Assembly: GCA_025766275.1 (NCBI GenBank)
Contig: JAFKAC010000200.1
Coordinates: 1 to 64,000 of the forward strand
Source: Lactarius indigo
Lineage: Eukaryota; Basidiomycota; Agaricomycetes; Russulales; Russulaceae
Direction of reading: 5' to 3'
Length of the DNA stretch: 64,000 nucleotides
Shown here: positions 25,609 to 37,343 of the stretch, in pieces
Position numbering within the stretch: position 1 is the stretch's first letter
Layout: each line of letters starts with the position of its first letter
The notes under the pieces: generated by a model
Told to the model about the DNA's origin: nothing
What the model saw: only the letters and a program-made list of their open reading frames with translations
Database searches by the model: none
Program-made: the position numbers and the translations under genes

Positions 25609-28236
25609 TTCTCGTCCGTAAGCTCGTAGCAGACGAGAGGGGAAATTCAGAGGTACTAGATAGCACGCTCTCAGGTGGGCTTCGCGGCATCGTCACCACG
25701 TCTGGTTGTGGGGGCAGTTGCGACTGACGTAACCGCCACGCAGCGACAGAAGTCGGCGGCGGAACGGATACAACCTCTTGCGCAGTCGTCTCTACTCCTT
25801 CCGCAAGGCTTTGTGGGTTCGGAAGTCCCAATAAAGGGCTTAGCAAAGGGGTCGGTGAAGGTGTGAGGCGAGTCTCCATAGTAGGATCTGGAGGTAACGA
25901 GGACAGAGAGGATCGGGTAAATGTGGGTGTGCCACCAAAAAGCACTGGACGATGTTGGGAAACAGAGTCGACGGTTTGTGGAAACTCGGGACTCAAAAAC
26001 AATGAGCCGTAAGAGTGGGTAGACGTTGCCTCTATCACATCAGATGAGGGAACAGGTGAGGGCAGAGAAGGGCGCTCATCAAACAGGATATGAGCATTTT
26101 TAATGAGATCCGCCATAACCAGTGTCTCTGAGGGAATTAGTTGGAAAATATTACAACAGCTAGTCGCGACGTGCCTTCACGTGAACACCGTCTTGCAAGA
26201 TTTGATTCCCTCGAAGGACAGTATAGCAAAACTGAGCAGCCAGCGCCTCCACGGTCATTGCATTCTCGTCTGAATGAGAGGAAACACGCAAAAGATGCCG
26301 CAAGAGAGCTTCTAGAGATGCCCCATGAACTGGATGTAGTTCACGGATCTTCGATCGCAGCTCGGAGAAATTTTTTTTGATATATCTGGCTATATGTGAC
26401 GTCAGTGTGGACGTGGATGAAATGTGCGAGAGTATCAAGACCATTTACCTCTATTCTCTCCGTAGTTTCTATACTCTTGCAGAGAGAGCATAAACAGTGG
26501 CTCTGGAAGATCTAAAAGATAGAGCTAGACAATGGACCAGAAATGAATTTAAGGGATTGACGTGTTTCCGTGGCTGACCGTGAGAAGCACCGCAATAGAA
26601 TGGATGTTGTCTGTAGAGCTGAACGAAAACGCGTTTTCACTTTCGAACCTCCGCCGCAACTGAACGCGAATTTACGTCAGCTAGTAGTAGCTTGGTCATG
26701 GGGGTGGATTCCACTGGCCTCTAGTACCTCTGCGTCGTGTATTGAACCAACCTGCGACGCTGAACACAGATGCAAATATCATACGCCTCGATCAGCTTAC
26801 CGAATATATCTTGTCAGTATTCAGGCCCCTCTTCTCGACTTCTTCGATGCACATTCTCATCACCTTCGGAACATTATCTTCATTTGTCTCAACGTCTACC
26901 AAGGGGACACCAAAAATCAAGTTTGAGTATTCCCGGGGACGATAGTTGCGGTAGAGAGTCGATGGAGGAATAGAGAAGGAAAGGGCGCGACGGAAAGATC
27001 CTCTCAGATCGGACATATCTGTTCCGGCCAAGGATTTCTCGATTTCTGCTCTAGTATTCGTTTCCAGTTCGTCATAATTTGCACGTGTGGCGCTGCATGC
27101 TGCGTCAAACTTCTGAAGATTCTCGGAGGCTTAATAGCACTGACACCATACCGTCCATATATTTGACAAGAACGTCCTTGACGGTTGGTGTGAAAACGAG
27201 TTCTTCAAGACACTGCATCGGTAACGTTTAGTGTAGCATCGATCAATGTCGTAGCAGAGAATACCACTCACGTTATATCCATCCCTCAGATTCTCGACCC
27301 TCTTCAATCGAAAGCCATTGAGTCGGGCAACGTTCCACCGGCAGATATCGTCGGACACTGATTCAGAGAGTAAGCTCAGTAAACGTGGAACCTATATGTG
27401 ATATTGGATACACCTTCTTCAGACTTGGCAGGCTCGGGTCTCCGCAAATCCTCTCGACGACCACGGAATAGGGTCGAGACCTTGTCTCCAAACCTTCTGT
27501 TTTGGACGTCCTCAGGACGTTGCGAAACATCAGTAGAGTCAGGATATTGCCGATGGTGATATTTCTTGATGTATGCCTGCTGGAGCTTCGCGATTTTGTT
27601 CTCTGCAAGATCGGCATACTTCGCGGCAGATCTCTTAAGATCTTCCTCAATTCGCTTTCTTGTCCCATCGTTCGATTCCTTCGGTATCGTCCTATTATTA
27701 GAACAAGGATTCCTGCGGAGATGTTCCTGACTCGCCTTCAGATGTACAAGAGGTTTAATGACGTCGTTATCCAAAATATCTACAAATGCTTGCTGGGAAT
27801 CGGCCTCTGTAACGGCTGTGTGCTCCAGACCACAGTTTAGGATGTGCAAATTCGTACCTCTTTCTAGATTATCTCTCACTTTATCCCATGCTACTCTCGT
27901 TGTGGTTGGTTCGGCACGTGGGTCGAATGAGGCATCAACGGCTTTTGCCTTTTGATGTAGTTCCCTCAAAGAATCGATACTTCAAGAGGAGAAATCAGCC
28001 CAGGTGTGTGACAGGTTCAATTTTGAAGACCGACTAAATTGCTTCGATAATTCGCCTGACAATCGAACGGTTAGTAAGACGTGTAAGACTCAAACAAGAT
28101 TGGCAGACCTTTCTTGGAAGAAAGCCAAATAGCGATCTGCAATGATTTCGAGTTGTGTATCGAATTGGGCGAGCAGACTGTTGGAGTAGCTCTCTAAAAG
28201 CACTCTGGACTGAGGTTCTACGGATAGGAAAGACAT
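25589..28236 (-). CDS. F-BAR/RhoGAP-like protein, tandem copy 1
   Basis: Rgd1-like protein, expected to bind curved membrane through F-BAR and to contact Rho-type GTPases through the RhoGAP fold. About 13 exons, roughly 650-670 residues. Exon 1 (28109-28236) codes MSFLSVEPQSRVLLESYSNS. A 21-nt exon 2 gives RRIIEAI, spliced to YIDSLRELHQKAKAVD. F-BAR blocks include LKRSAAKYADLAENKIAKLQ and LEELVFTPTVKDVLVKYMDG. The GAP part is DLIFGVPLVDVETNEDNVPK, EEVEKRGLNTDKIYS, LLTLYLLDLPEPLF and SDENAMTVEALAAQFCYTVL. The arginine finger position is Ser, the Lys is Thr, the second Arg is Leu and the Asn is Ala, so GAP activity is unlikely. The intron after HLK uses a GC donor (gcgagt) where the other copies have GT. 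The final exon holds ADLIKNAHILFDERP and a Ser/Pro tail. Confidence 0.8.
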
Positions 28237-28958
28237 GGAAGGCCGCTAGAGGCCACAGAAGGCGCTCTTGTAGCCTGAGGCTGTTTGTGTTGACACATGC
28301 AGTGACCATGAGGCACTGGCATACGTATACGCCGACAGTCTCAGGCACCCAAATGTCAGTCTACTGTAAACAGCACAGCTATTTGGTGAGATACGGTCCA
28401 AGCCTTGGGGCTCCCGTCTGCCACATAAATACTATTGCAATCATTACGATGCATTCAAGTTGAAATATGCAAAGTTACATATAACATCATGACTATATTC
28501 GCTCTTTTATGGCCCCGGGGGGTTCTGCCCGTTTTGGGACCTTAATATCGTCCGAGTTAGCGAAGCCCATTTCATCACGGCTGTTGCTTCACTAGTAGCC
28601 TCCAGTGAGGCCAAAGAAGAGAGATATCCAAGTCAATTCAACCAAGTTTCCGATATAGTGGGTCAAGGTAGTGGGTTCCCAAATAGCTAAAGAAGTGTTG
28701 CCGTTCTAATGCGGGGTGAGAAACGAACATAAATAGAAGACAGCACAGTACTCCCTGCCAGACTGAATGCTTGGCAAGCCCTTGAAGCACCTATCATCTC
28801 GACGACCCTCAGGCAACTCTTGCGTCGCACACCACTACACCTGGTGCTACTGGTGGATCAGTCTCAGTAAAGTGACACTGGCAGGTGTTTCCAAAATACA
28901 AATGTCTCCATGAAAACCGTAGCGTCTACAGAAATAAGATACAGAAAAAATGTACGTA
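28237..28958. other. Spacer between F-BAR copies 1 and 2
   Basis: The right part, next to copy 1, is that gene's promoter. From about 28540 to 28958 the sequence is related to the 3' flanks of the other copies, for example caagcccttgaa near 28780 and near 32715. No intact reading frame is seen. Confidence 0.5.
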
Positions 28959-31688
28959 TTAAGGAGAGAGAGGCCCCATCGCAGTTCGCAAGCTCGTAGC
29001 AGACGAGAGTGGAAAATCCGGCGTACTAGATAGCACGCTCTCGAATGGGTTTCGCGAGGTCATCACCGCTTCTGGGTGTGGGGCTAGTCGCGACTGAAAA
29101 ACTCGAGGCCACCGCTCGGTGACAGATGTAGGCGGAACGGAAACAACCTCCGCCGGAATGCTATTCGTCAATGCCAGTGTCCCCACCGCCTTGGTGCCTC
29201 CCGCCTCCGCCATGTCTTGCTCTTGCTTGGTCGTCTCCACTCCTTCCGTAAGTGTCTGTGACGACGGAAACCTGAGTATGGGGTTTAGTAAGGGTGGTGC
29301 GAGGCGACTCTCCATAGCAGCACCCGAAGGTAATGAGGATTGGGTAGACGTGGGGATGCTATCAACAAGCCCTGGATTCGGACGATGTCGGGTAGTAGAT
29401 CCCGTGGTTTGAACCTCAGCGAGCTGTGGCAACTCGGGGCTCAAAAACGAGCTGTAAGTGTACATAGACGTTGCCTCGGTCGCGTGGTGTGAGGGAAAAT
29501 GTGGGGGCGGAGGAGGTCGCTCGTCGAATAGAGTATGCACATTTTGAATGAGATCCTCCAAAACCAAACCCTCCGAGGGAATCAGTTGGAAGTTTTACAA
29601 GAGGTCGATACGACGTGCCTTCACGTGAACACCGTCTACCAAGACCGTATTCCCACGAAGGACTGCATAACATAGATAACCAGCGAGCGCCTCCACGGTC
29701 GTTGCATTCGTATCTGAATGAGAGGAAACACGCAAGAGATGCTGCAAAAGAGCACATAGAGATGCCCTGTGAGTCGGATGTAGTTTGCGAATCTTCGATC
29801 GCAGCAGCGAGAAGTTGTTTTCGGTAAATCTGGCTATACACTACATCGAACTATGGACGAAAAGTGGGTTTTAAGACTGCTTACCTCTGTTCTGTTTATA
29901 GTTTCTATAATCTTGCAACGAGAGCACGAACAGTGGCTCTGGAAGATCCCATAGGTAGCACTAGAAGAAAACTTAAGGAATCGAAGCATTTGTAATCATT
30001 GCAACGACAAACCTTGAGAAGCCCCGCAACAGAATAGATATTGTCTGTAGAGCTGAACGAAAATGGCCTTTCACTTTCGAACCTCCGCCGCAACTGAATG
30101 TGAATTCAGGTCGGCTAATAGCTTGGTCTTGGAGCAGATTCCACTGACCTCTAGTACTTCTGCATCGTTTATAGAACTCACCTGAGACAGTAAATATGAA
30201 TGCAAAGATACACCTCGATCAGCTTACCGAATATATTCCCTTAGTATTCAGACCCCTCTTCTCAACCTCTTCGATGCACATTCTCATCACTTTTGGAACA
30301 CCGTCTTCATTCGTCTCAACTTCCACCAGAGGGACACCGAAAATCAGGTCTGAATAGGATTCCCCAGGACGATAGTTGTGATAGAGGGCCCGTGGGGGAA
30401 TGGAAAAGGAAAGGGCGCGACGGAACGACCCTCTCAGATCAGACGTATCTGTTCTGGCCAAGGATTTCTCGACTTCTGCTCTAGTACCCATTGCCAGGTC
30501 GTCATGCTTTTTGAATGTCGTTCTGCATGTCGTGTTAAATCCTCAAAGGTTCCACGAAGGTTCAATAGTACTGACATCATACCGCCCATGTATTTGACAA
30601 GAACGTCCTTGACGGTTGGCGTGAAAGCGAGTTCCTCAAGACACTACCGTGACAGTGGCAACGTTTGGTGAATTAATCAATATCGTAGCATAGAATGCCA
30701 CTCACATCGTACCCATCTCCTAGGTTCTCAGCCCACATGAGTCGTAAGGTGTTAAGGTAGCTAATGGCCCCCCTACAGTCATCGTCAGACACTGGTCAGA
30801 GGGCCAATTCAGTAAGAAAGTTGGAACCCATGATATTGACAATACCTTCTTCCGACATGGGAGGTTTTGGAGGCTCAGTATCACGCAGATCATCCCACCG
30901 ACCACGAAATAGTGCTGAGATCTTGCCCCCAAAGCTTTTGTTCGGAGCGTCCTCGGGACGTTGCGACATGTAGATAGAACGAGCATATTGCTGGGGGTGA
31001 TATTTCTTCAAGTATACCTGCTGGAGCTTCGAGATTTTGTTCTCTGCGTGATCAGCATACAAAGCGGCGGATCTCTTGAGATTTTCCTCAATCCGCTTTC
31101 TTGTCTCATCTCTCGATTCCTTCCGGATCACCGTATTATTAGAACGTGGATACCCGCCCAAATGGATGCTCCTGGCTCACCTTCAATATTGTGAGGGGTT
31201 TAATCACGTCGTGGTCCAAACTATCCACGAAAGCCTGCTGGGTGTCGGCTTCTGCAACGACTGTGGGCCCCAGGCCACAGTTTAGAGTGTGTGGACGCAT
31301 ACCTCTTTCTAGATTATCTCTCACTTTATCCCATGCCACTTTCGTCGTGGTCGGTTGGGCGCGTGGGTCAAATGAGGCATCAACAGTTTTCGCTTTGCGA
31401 TAAAGTTTCCGCAAAGAATCGATGCTCCAAGAGAAAGAAACTAGTCAAGATGGACGGAATGTTCGAGTATTTGGACGACAACTGACTAGGTCGCCTCAAT
31501 GCGTCGCCTGAAGATTGAGTAGTTAGTGTAAAATGTGAGACCCAAACAACATTGACAAACCTTTCCTTGAAGAAAGTCAGATAGCGATCTGCAATGATTT
31601 CGAGTTGTGTGTCGAATTGGGCGAGCAGGCTGTTGGAGTGGTTCTCTAAAAGCACTTTGGACCGAGGATCTAGGGATAGGAAAGACAT
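28959..31688 (-). CDS. F-BAR/RhoGAP-like protein, tandem copy 2
   Basis: Same architecture as its neighbours and the cleanest of the four. Exon 1 starts MSFLSLDPRSKVLLENHSNS and exon 2 is 21 nt (RRIEAT). Then YIDSLRKLYRKAKTVDASFD, DNLER spliced to EADTQQAFVDSLDHDVIKPL, TILK spliced to ESRDETRKRIEENLKRSA, and KISKLQQVYLKKYHPQQY. The GAP region reads LIFGVPLVEVETNEDGVPKV, EEVEKRGLNTKGIYS, LRRRFESERPFSFSSTDN, LLKCYLWDLPEPLF and THRASLCALLQHLLRVSSHS. Against canonical GIYRVSG and KxxLRELPEPL, the finger Arg is Ser and the second Arg is Trp; the Lys is kept and ENLA is EALA. The last exon opens GLVLEDLIQNVHTLFDERPP. All splice sites I used are GT-AG. About 670 residues. Confidence 0.82.
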
Positions 31689-32887
31689 GGGAGGTTGCCA
31701 GTGAGTGCAGAGGACGCTTTTGTAGGTTGCCCATGTTGGAACAGGCAACGACCATGATGTATATTTCCTCAGGCGTCCATATTTCGGACAAAACTGGCAC
31801 AGCTATTGGTACAGGAATCTCGGAAGGGATTCTGATGATCATTGTGAATTCCGAGTCGTTAGGATCAGGTGATTTAATTTTAAGTTACAGAGCAGTGCGT
31901 GAACAGCATATCAAGCAACATATGCTTGATAAGTTGATGGCTGCTTCATTCCGTGCCGCTATCAGGAGCGTCAAGTGAATAGGTACCTGCTTGCTTGGCC
32001 GAAGTGTTCACCATGGTGCGCGGACGGACAGTGTTGGCAGAGGTGGCTTGGTTGGTGGCGCCTGACGTAACTGGAACCGGCAATTGACCAATTCTCAATT
32101 CCAGTGCGTGACGCGATCAGGTCGCACTCAAAGTCAGCGGTGGATAATCGATAAACTGCCAGGCTCCTGGTACGCCATTGCTCCTTGAGCAAAGATTGCA
32201 ATACCTATAACTCTTTAGAGTGTCACCCAGGAAGAAAAAGAATTGCATCTTCAAGCACATCTTGATATACAGTCACGGTAGCTGATCCTCCTCCGCAGCC
32301 TGATGATGATCGTATCTGGGTCATCGGCTTGGTCATCCGAGTCGGTGCCTCGAAGTACCCGAGGAGCCCATCTGCCACTGAATTATTGTCGCAGGTATGC
32401 TACACTTTACTATAAACATGTTAAATGTCAATGAAGACGTTGACAGGGTTTCTTCTACTGTATGGGGTTCTCCCCATCGACAGCAGTTCTTGGGCCTTAC
32501 CGGATGTCATCTGAATAATTGAACGTCCATTTCGTCACAATTATTGCTCCATTGAGGGCCTCCAATGAGGCTCAAAGAAGAGAGGTAACCGACATCAGTC
32601 AACCCAGGTTTCCGATACAGAAGAGTTCTAACTAAAGAAACGTTGCCGTTCTGATGGGGTGAGAAGCGGACATAAATAGAACAACAATACAGTGGTTCCG
32701 GTCGAACTGAACGCTTCGCAAGCCCTTGAAAACGCCTGACATCACGACCCAACTCTCACGTCGAGTGTCACTACTTCTGGTGTTACTGGTGGACCAGCCC
32801 CAGTAAAGTGATAGGTGTTTCCAAAATACGAATATCCACATGAAACCGTAGCGTCCATAAATACAAGATACATAAAAAATGTACACA
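31689..32887. other. Spacer between F-BAR copies 2 and 3
   Basis: About 31690-31800 matches the start-site flank of the other copies. Bases 31,990-32,450 are unique and without a gene. From 32500 to 32887 the sequence matches the 3' flank family (cagtaaagtgataggtgtttccaaaatacg, split here as positions 32800-32830). A minus-strand frame of 89 codons there is in a different frame from the related long ORF at 24910-25608. Confidence 0.5.
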
Positions 32888-35589
32888 TCAAGGGAATACA
32901 TGCCCCGTTGTTCGCAAGCTAGTAGCAGACGAGAGCGGAAGATCCGAGGTACTATATAGTGCGCTCTCGGGTGGGCTTTGGGGGATGGTCAGCAGTTCTG
33001 GGTGTTGGGATAGTCGCGCCTGACGTAACAGCCACTCATCGACATATGCAGACGGAACGGACATAACCCCCTGTGGAGTATTATTCGGCAACGCCTCCAT
33101 CGTCTCGGCGCCTCTCGACTGGGGTACGACCTGCTCTTGCGTGGTCGTCGCCACTCCTTCCGTAAGAGTCTGTAAGGGTGTGAGGCGAACCATAGCAGCA
33201 TCGGAAGGTAATGGTGAAAGAGAGGATTGAGTAGACGTGGGAACGCCGCCAACAAGCCCCAGACGATGTAGGGTAGAAGAGCCCATGGCTTGAACCTCAG
33301 CGGATTGTGGCAACTCGGGACCCGAAATCGACGAGCTGTATGCACACGCGGATGTTACCTCCGCCACCTCGGATGAGGGAATGAAGGAGTGCGGAGAAGG
33401 CTGCTCGTCCGAGTCAAATAGAATGTCAACATTTCGAATGAGATCCTCCAAAACCAGGCCCTCCAAGGGAATCAGTTGGAACAAAGTACAGCAAGTCGAT
33501 GCAACTTGCCTTTAAGTGGACACCATCTTGCAAGACTGTACTCCCACGGAGGACAGCAGAGCGGAGATAACCAGCGAGCGCCTCCACAGTCGTTACGTTC
33601 GTATCTGAATGTGAGGAAACACGCCAGAGATGCTGCAAAAGAGCTTGAAGAGATGCCCTGTGGACCGGATGTAGTTCACAGATCTTCGATCGCAACAGCC
33701 AGAAACCGTTTTCGGTGTATCTGTTGGCTATATACGACATCAAATTATGAAATATGTGGGTGTCTTAAGACCGCTGACCTCTGTAGTTTCTATAATCCTG
33801 CAAAGAGAGAGTAAAGAGTGGCTCTGGAAGATCTAAGAGGTAGAGCTAGACATTGGACCCGAAATGAGTTTAAGGAATTGCAGCATTTGCAATAGTCTCA
33901 ATGACGAACCTCGAGAAGCGCCGCAACGGAATGGATATCGTCTGCAGAGCTGAACGAAAATGGCCTTTCACTTTCGAACCTCCGCCGCAACTGAATGTGA
34001 ACCCACGTCAGCTAGTAGCCTGGTCATTGGGGTAGGTCCCACTGGCCTCTAGTACTTCTGCGTCGTTTACAGAACGCACCTGCAATAGTGAACATGAATT
34101 CAAACATTTGCTTCAAACAGCTTACCGAATATATGTCCTTAGTATTCAGACCCCTCTTCTCGACTTCTTCGATGCACATTTTCATCACTTTCGGAACACC
34201 GTCTTCATTCGTCTCAACTTCCACCAGGGGGACACCGAAAATCAAGTCTGAATATGCGCCGAGGTGATAGTTGCGATAGAGAGTCGGTGGAGGAATAGAA
34301 CCGGAAAGTTCGCGACGGAAAGACGTTCTCAGGTCAGACGTATCTGTTCCGGCCAAGGCTTTCTCTACTTTTGCCCTAGTGTTTATTGCCAGTTCCCCAT
34401 ACGTTTTGCATGTTGTTCTGCACGCCTTATCAAATTGACGAAGGATCTACGAAGGCAAGAGCACTGACATCATACCGTCCATATATTTGACAAGAACGTT
34501 CTTGACTGTTGGAGTGAAAACGAGTTCTTCAAGGCACTGCAGGCAAAGGGAACGTTTGGTATGGCCAATCGGTGCTTTAGGATAAAATATCACTCACATC
34601 GTATCCGTCTTCTAGATTCTCGGCCCTTATGACTCGCAAGGTGTTGAGGTGGCCAGCTGCCTCCCTACAGTCATCGTCGAACACTGGTTCAGAGGACTAG
34701 TTTAGTGAACTGAGTCGGAACCCAGGATATCGGCGATACTAGTACCTTCCCTTGACATGGGAGGCCTGGCAGGCTCAGGTTCCGACAAACCTTCCCGCCG
34801 ACTGTGACCACGGAATCGGGCCAACCATTTGTTCGGAATGTTCTGAGGGCGTTGCAAAACCTCGATAGAGTCAGCAGATTGCTGAGGGTAATATTTCTTC
34901 AAGTAAGCCTGCTGGAGCTTTGTGATTCTTTTCTCTGCATATTCAGCATACCTCGCGGCGGATCCCTTGAGATCTTCCTCAATCCGCTTTCTTGTCTTAT
35001 CTTTAGATTCCTTCCGAATTTCCCTATATCAGAAGAGGGACGACCACCCGCATGCGATCTTCCTGGCTTACTTTCAGCGCTGCAAGTGGTTTAATGACGT
35101 CGTTATCCAAAATATCCACGAAACCCTGCTGGGTTCTAGCCTCTGCAATGGCTGTGAGCTCTCTCCAGGCCACATTTCAGAATGTGAAGACCCGTACCTC
35201 TTTCTAGATTGTCTCTCACTTTATCCCATGCTGCACTCGTTGTAGTTGGTTCGGCAAGTGGGTCAAATGAGGCATCAATAGTTCTTGCCTTGTGATGGAG
35301 TCCCCGTAAAGAATCGACACTTCAAGAGAAAGAAATCAGTCAACATAAGCGGCATGTTCGATTTTTCGGACGACAGCTGACTAGATTGCCTCAATATCTC
35401 GCCTGAAGATCGAACGATTAGTGTAGAATCTAAAACTTGAACAACTTTGACAGACCGTTCTTGGAAGAAAGCTAAATAGCGATCTGCGATGATTTGGAGC
35501 TGTGTATCAAACCGAGCGAGCAGACTATTGGAATGCTTCTCTAAACGCACTCTAGGCTGGGGCTCTACGGATAGAAAAGACCGCAACAT
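32888..35589 (-). CDS. F-BAR/RhoGAP-like protein, tandem copy 3 (tail splice site altered)
   Basis: Third paralogue. The start MLRSFLSVEPQPRVRLEKHS has two extra codons compared with the others. The F-BAR exons stay in frame (DIEAI-YVDSLRGLHHKARTID, EKRITKLQQAYLKKYYPQQS, LEELVFTPTVKNVLVKYMDG). The GAP region gives LIFGVPLVEVETNEDGVPKV, EEVEKRGLNTKDIYS, LLELYLLDLPEPLF and TTVEALAGYLRSAVLRG: finger Arg to Ser, Lys to Glu, second Arg to Leu, Asn to Ala. In the last intron the donor that reads CAC|GTGAAG in the other copies is CAC|TTAAAG (near 33520). Without it, translation runs on in another frame and stops about 30 codons later. The tail frame (32888-33480, GLVLEDLIRNVDILFDSDEQ) nevertheless remains open. 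The C-terminal end may be lost or spliced differently. Confidence 0.72.
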
Positions 35590-37343
35590 GGGAGGTTAAC
35601 AGAGGGGGCAGAGGGCACTTTTGAAGGCTACTCAGGCTGGAACAGGCAGCGACCATGTGGCATATTTTCTCAGACCTCCAAATGTCATTGGCAGGTTGAC
35701 TAAAACAGCAAAACAACACAGCCTTTGGTGGGACACGCGTTCAGCCTTCAGAACCCTGAGAGGTATCAAGACAAGACAAAAGTGGGGGGAATTGAGGCGG
35801 GCACTTGCCAGTGTTCTTCTGTTACTAGTACCCATTGCCACACAGCGCTACCGTAACGGAGTCGTAGCACACGACACGTGGTCGTGTTTGTTAGCGTCCA
35901 AATACTGTCTAGCGCTGAGATCATCATGTGCTAAAACTCCAAACTTCAGCGACCCCACACATAGTACTGTACCACTCTCATCTACTTGAAGTCGTGGGTA
36001 GAGAAAACTTAGAAAAGAGACCGCGTAAAACGCCTCAGCGCTCAGCGGCTCCACTTGCAGTTTTATATCTGCCCCCCTCACGTATTGAAGGAATTCGGCC
36101 GTGGACACGCACGGTCAATGCTGTCACGCCTCGGAATGCTTGGGCTTTCATTTTCCAAGTCCGTGTCCCATCTCCATGCGCAAGAGTCTAGAAATAGGGA
36201 CTTTTGGGCTGATTGAGTGGTAAGATTGAAGCTCCAGGTTCGATCGTGCCCACGGGCGTCTGGCCGCGTGTGCCCTTCCAACGTGTGGTCGCACTCGCGC
36301 ACTCTGCTTCGGACGCGGAGGCAGTAACGGGTGGCGCAGAAATGTATGGCGCACCTGAGGCGCCGCTCGTGCTCGACGTGCTCCGGCAGACGCCGTACCC
36401 CGCTCTTCCACCTGAGCGCGCATAAGCACGCGTGGATGGCCGCGTGCGTGCCGTTATAATCAAACTTACACCGGTGCCCCGACGACCTCCTGCCGGCGGT
36501 TTTCAAAACGCCGTTCCATATGTCAAGGATCTCAGTGGGCAATCGTTTCAAGTACGTCTCTCATTTCGGGTCCAGGTGGGGTTAGTGGAAGGTGTCAGGT
36601 GTCCGGCCCGGGGACGTGCAACGTTCGCAATTGACGGAGGTGCTAGCGGTAAAAGCACTGGCGCCGTCTTCCCAGTGTTGAGTGCGCACATTTCTCTGAA
36701 TAACTGGGGTGACTGTTGTGCATTCAGATACCACATTTTCGTCAGCTTAAATGATATGCAGCAGCATAAACCCAATAAAAACATACGAAACAGTACAAGA
36801 TAAGATAGAGTGCTCGCCTATCTGTAATCGTTTCCACTCTTATTTTTCTCAGTGACCTGTGATTAGTTTTGTATGTTCGACATTGTGATGTCCGCCGCGT
36901 AGTGTAGGCCTTAGTCCGAGCACAAAATACAACATAGGGCCGAAAGCGCTTGGTAGGTTGGTTCGTCATGATACATCATTGGGACAAGGGCCGGGGCTTA
37001 CGAGTGGCTTGCTTGAGGACGGTGCGAGTACTAATGCTTTGATATGTTACAGAGTCAGAAAGCCGTTAGTTGGGCACAAACTAGACGCATACAGCCCAAA
37101 GAGACTCATACATTGCCTATTTCGCACGCTCGACTGCAACACCCCCAGCCAGACTGAATGTATGACAGTCCCTCGAAACACATAACACCACGTCCCAACA
37201 CCCGCGTCCCGAGTCGCGCATACATCTAGGACCGCTGGTGGACCGGCCGTCTTAATGTAGCACGTATTTCCAAATCACGAAAGTATACGTGAAACCCATG
37301 ACATCCGGAAAAACAAGATACGGAAGGAGGTGTGTACATCATC
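35590..37343. other. Spacer between F-BAR copies 3 and 4
   Basis: About 35590-35800 is the upstream flank of copy 3 and resembles, inverted, 44790-44980. Bases 36,180-36,430 are GC-rich and coding-like (see separate entry). 36,430-37,150 has no gene. 37,150-37,343 is a short piece of the common 3' flank. Confidence 0.45.
36213..36425 (+). pseudogene. Coding-like fragment of unknown origin
   Basis: A 70-codon frame whose codon choice (GTG, CTC, GCG, GAC) matches the GC-rich housekeeping genes here rather than the surrounding spacer: RVVALAHSASDAEAVTGGAE through VLDVLRQTPYPALPPERA. It starts abruptly and I cannot assign a family. It may be a stray exon left by a rearrangement. Overlapping minus-strand frames are less convincing. 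Confidence 0.2.
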
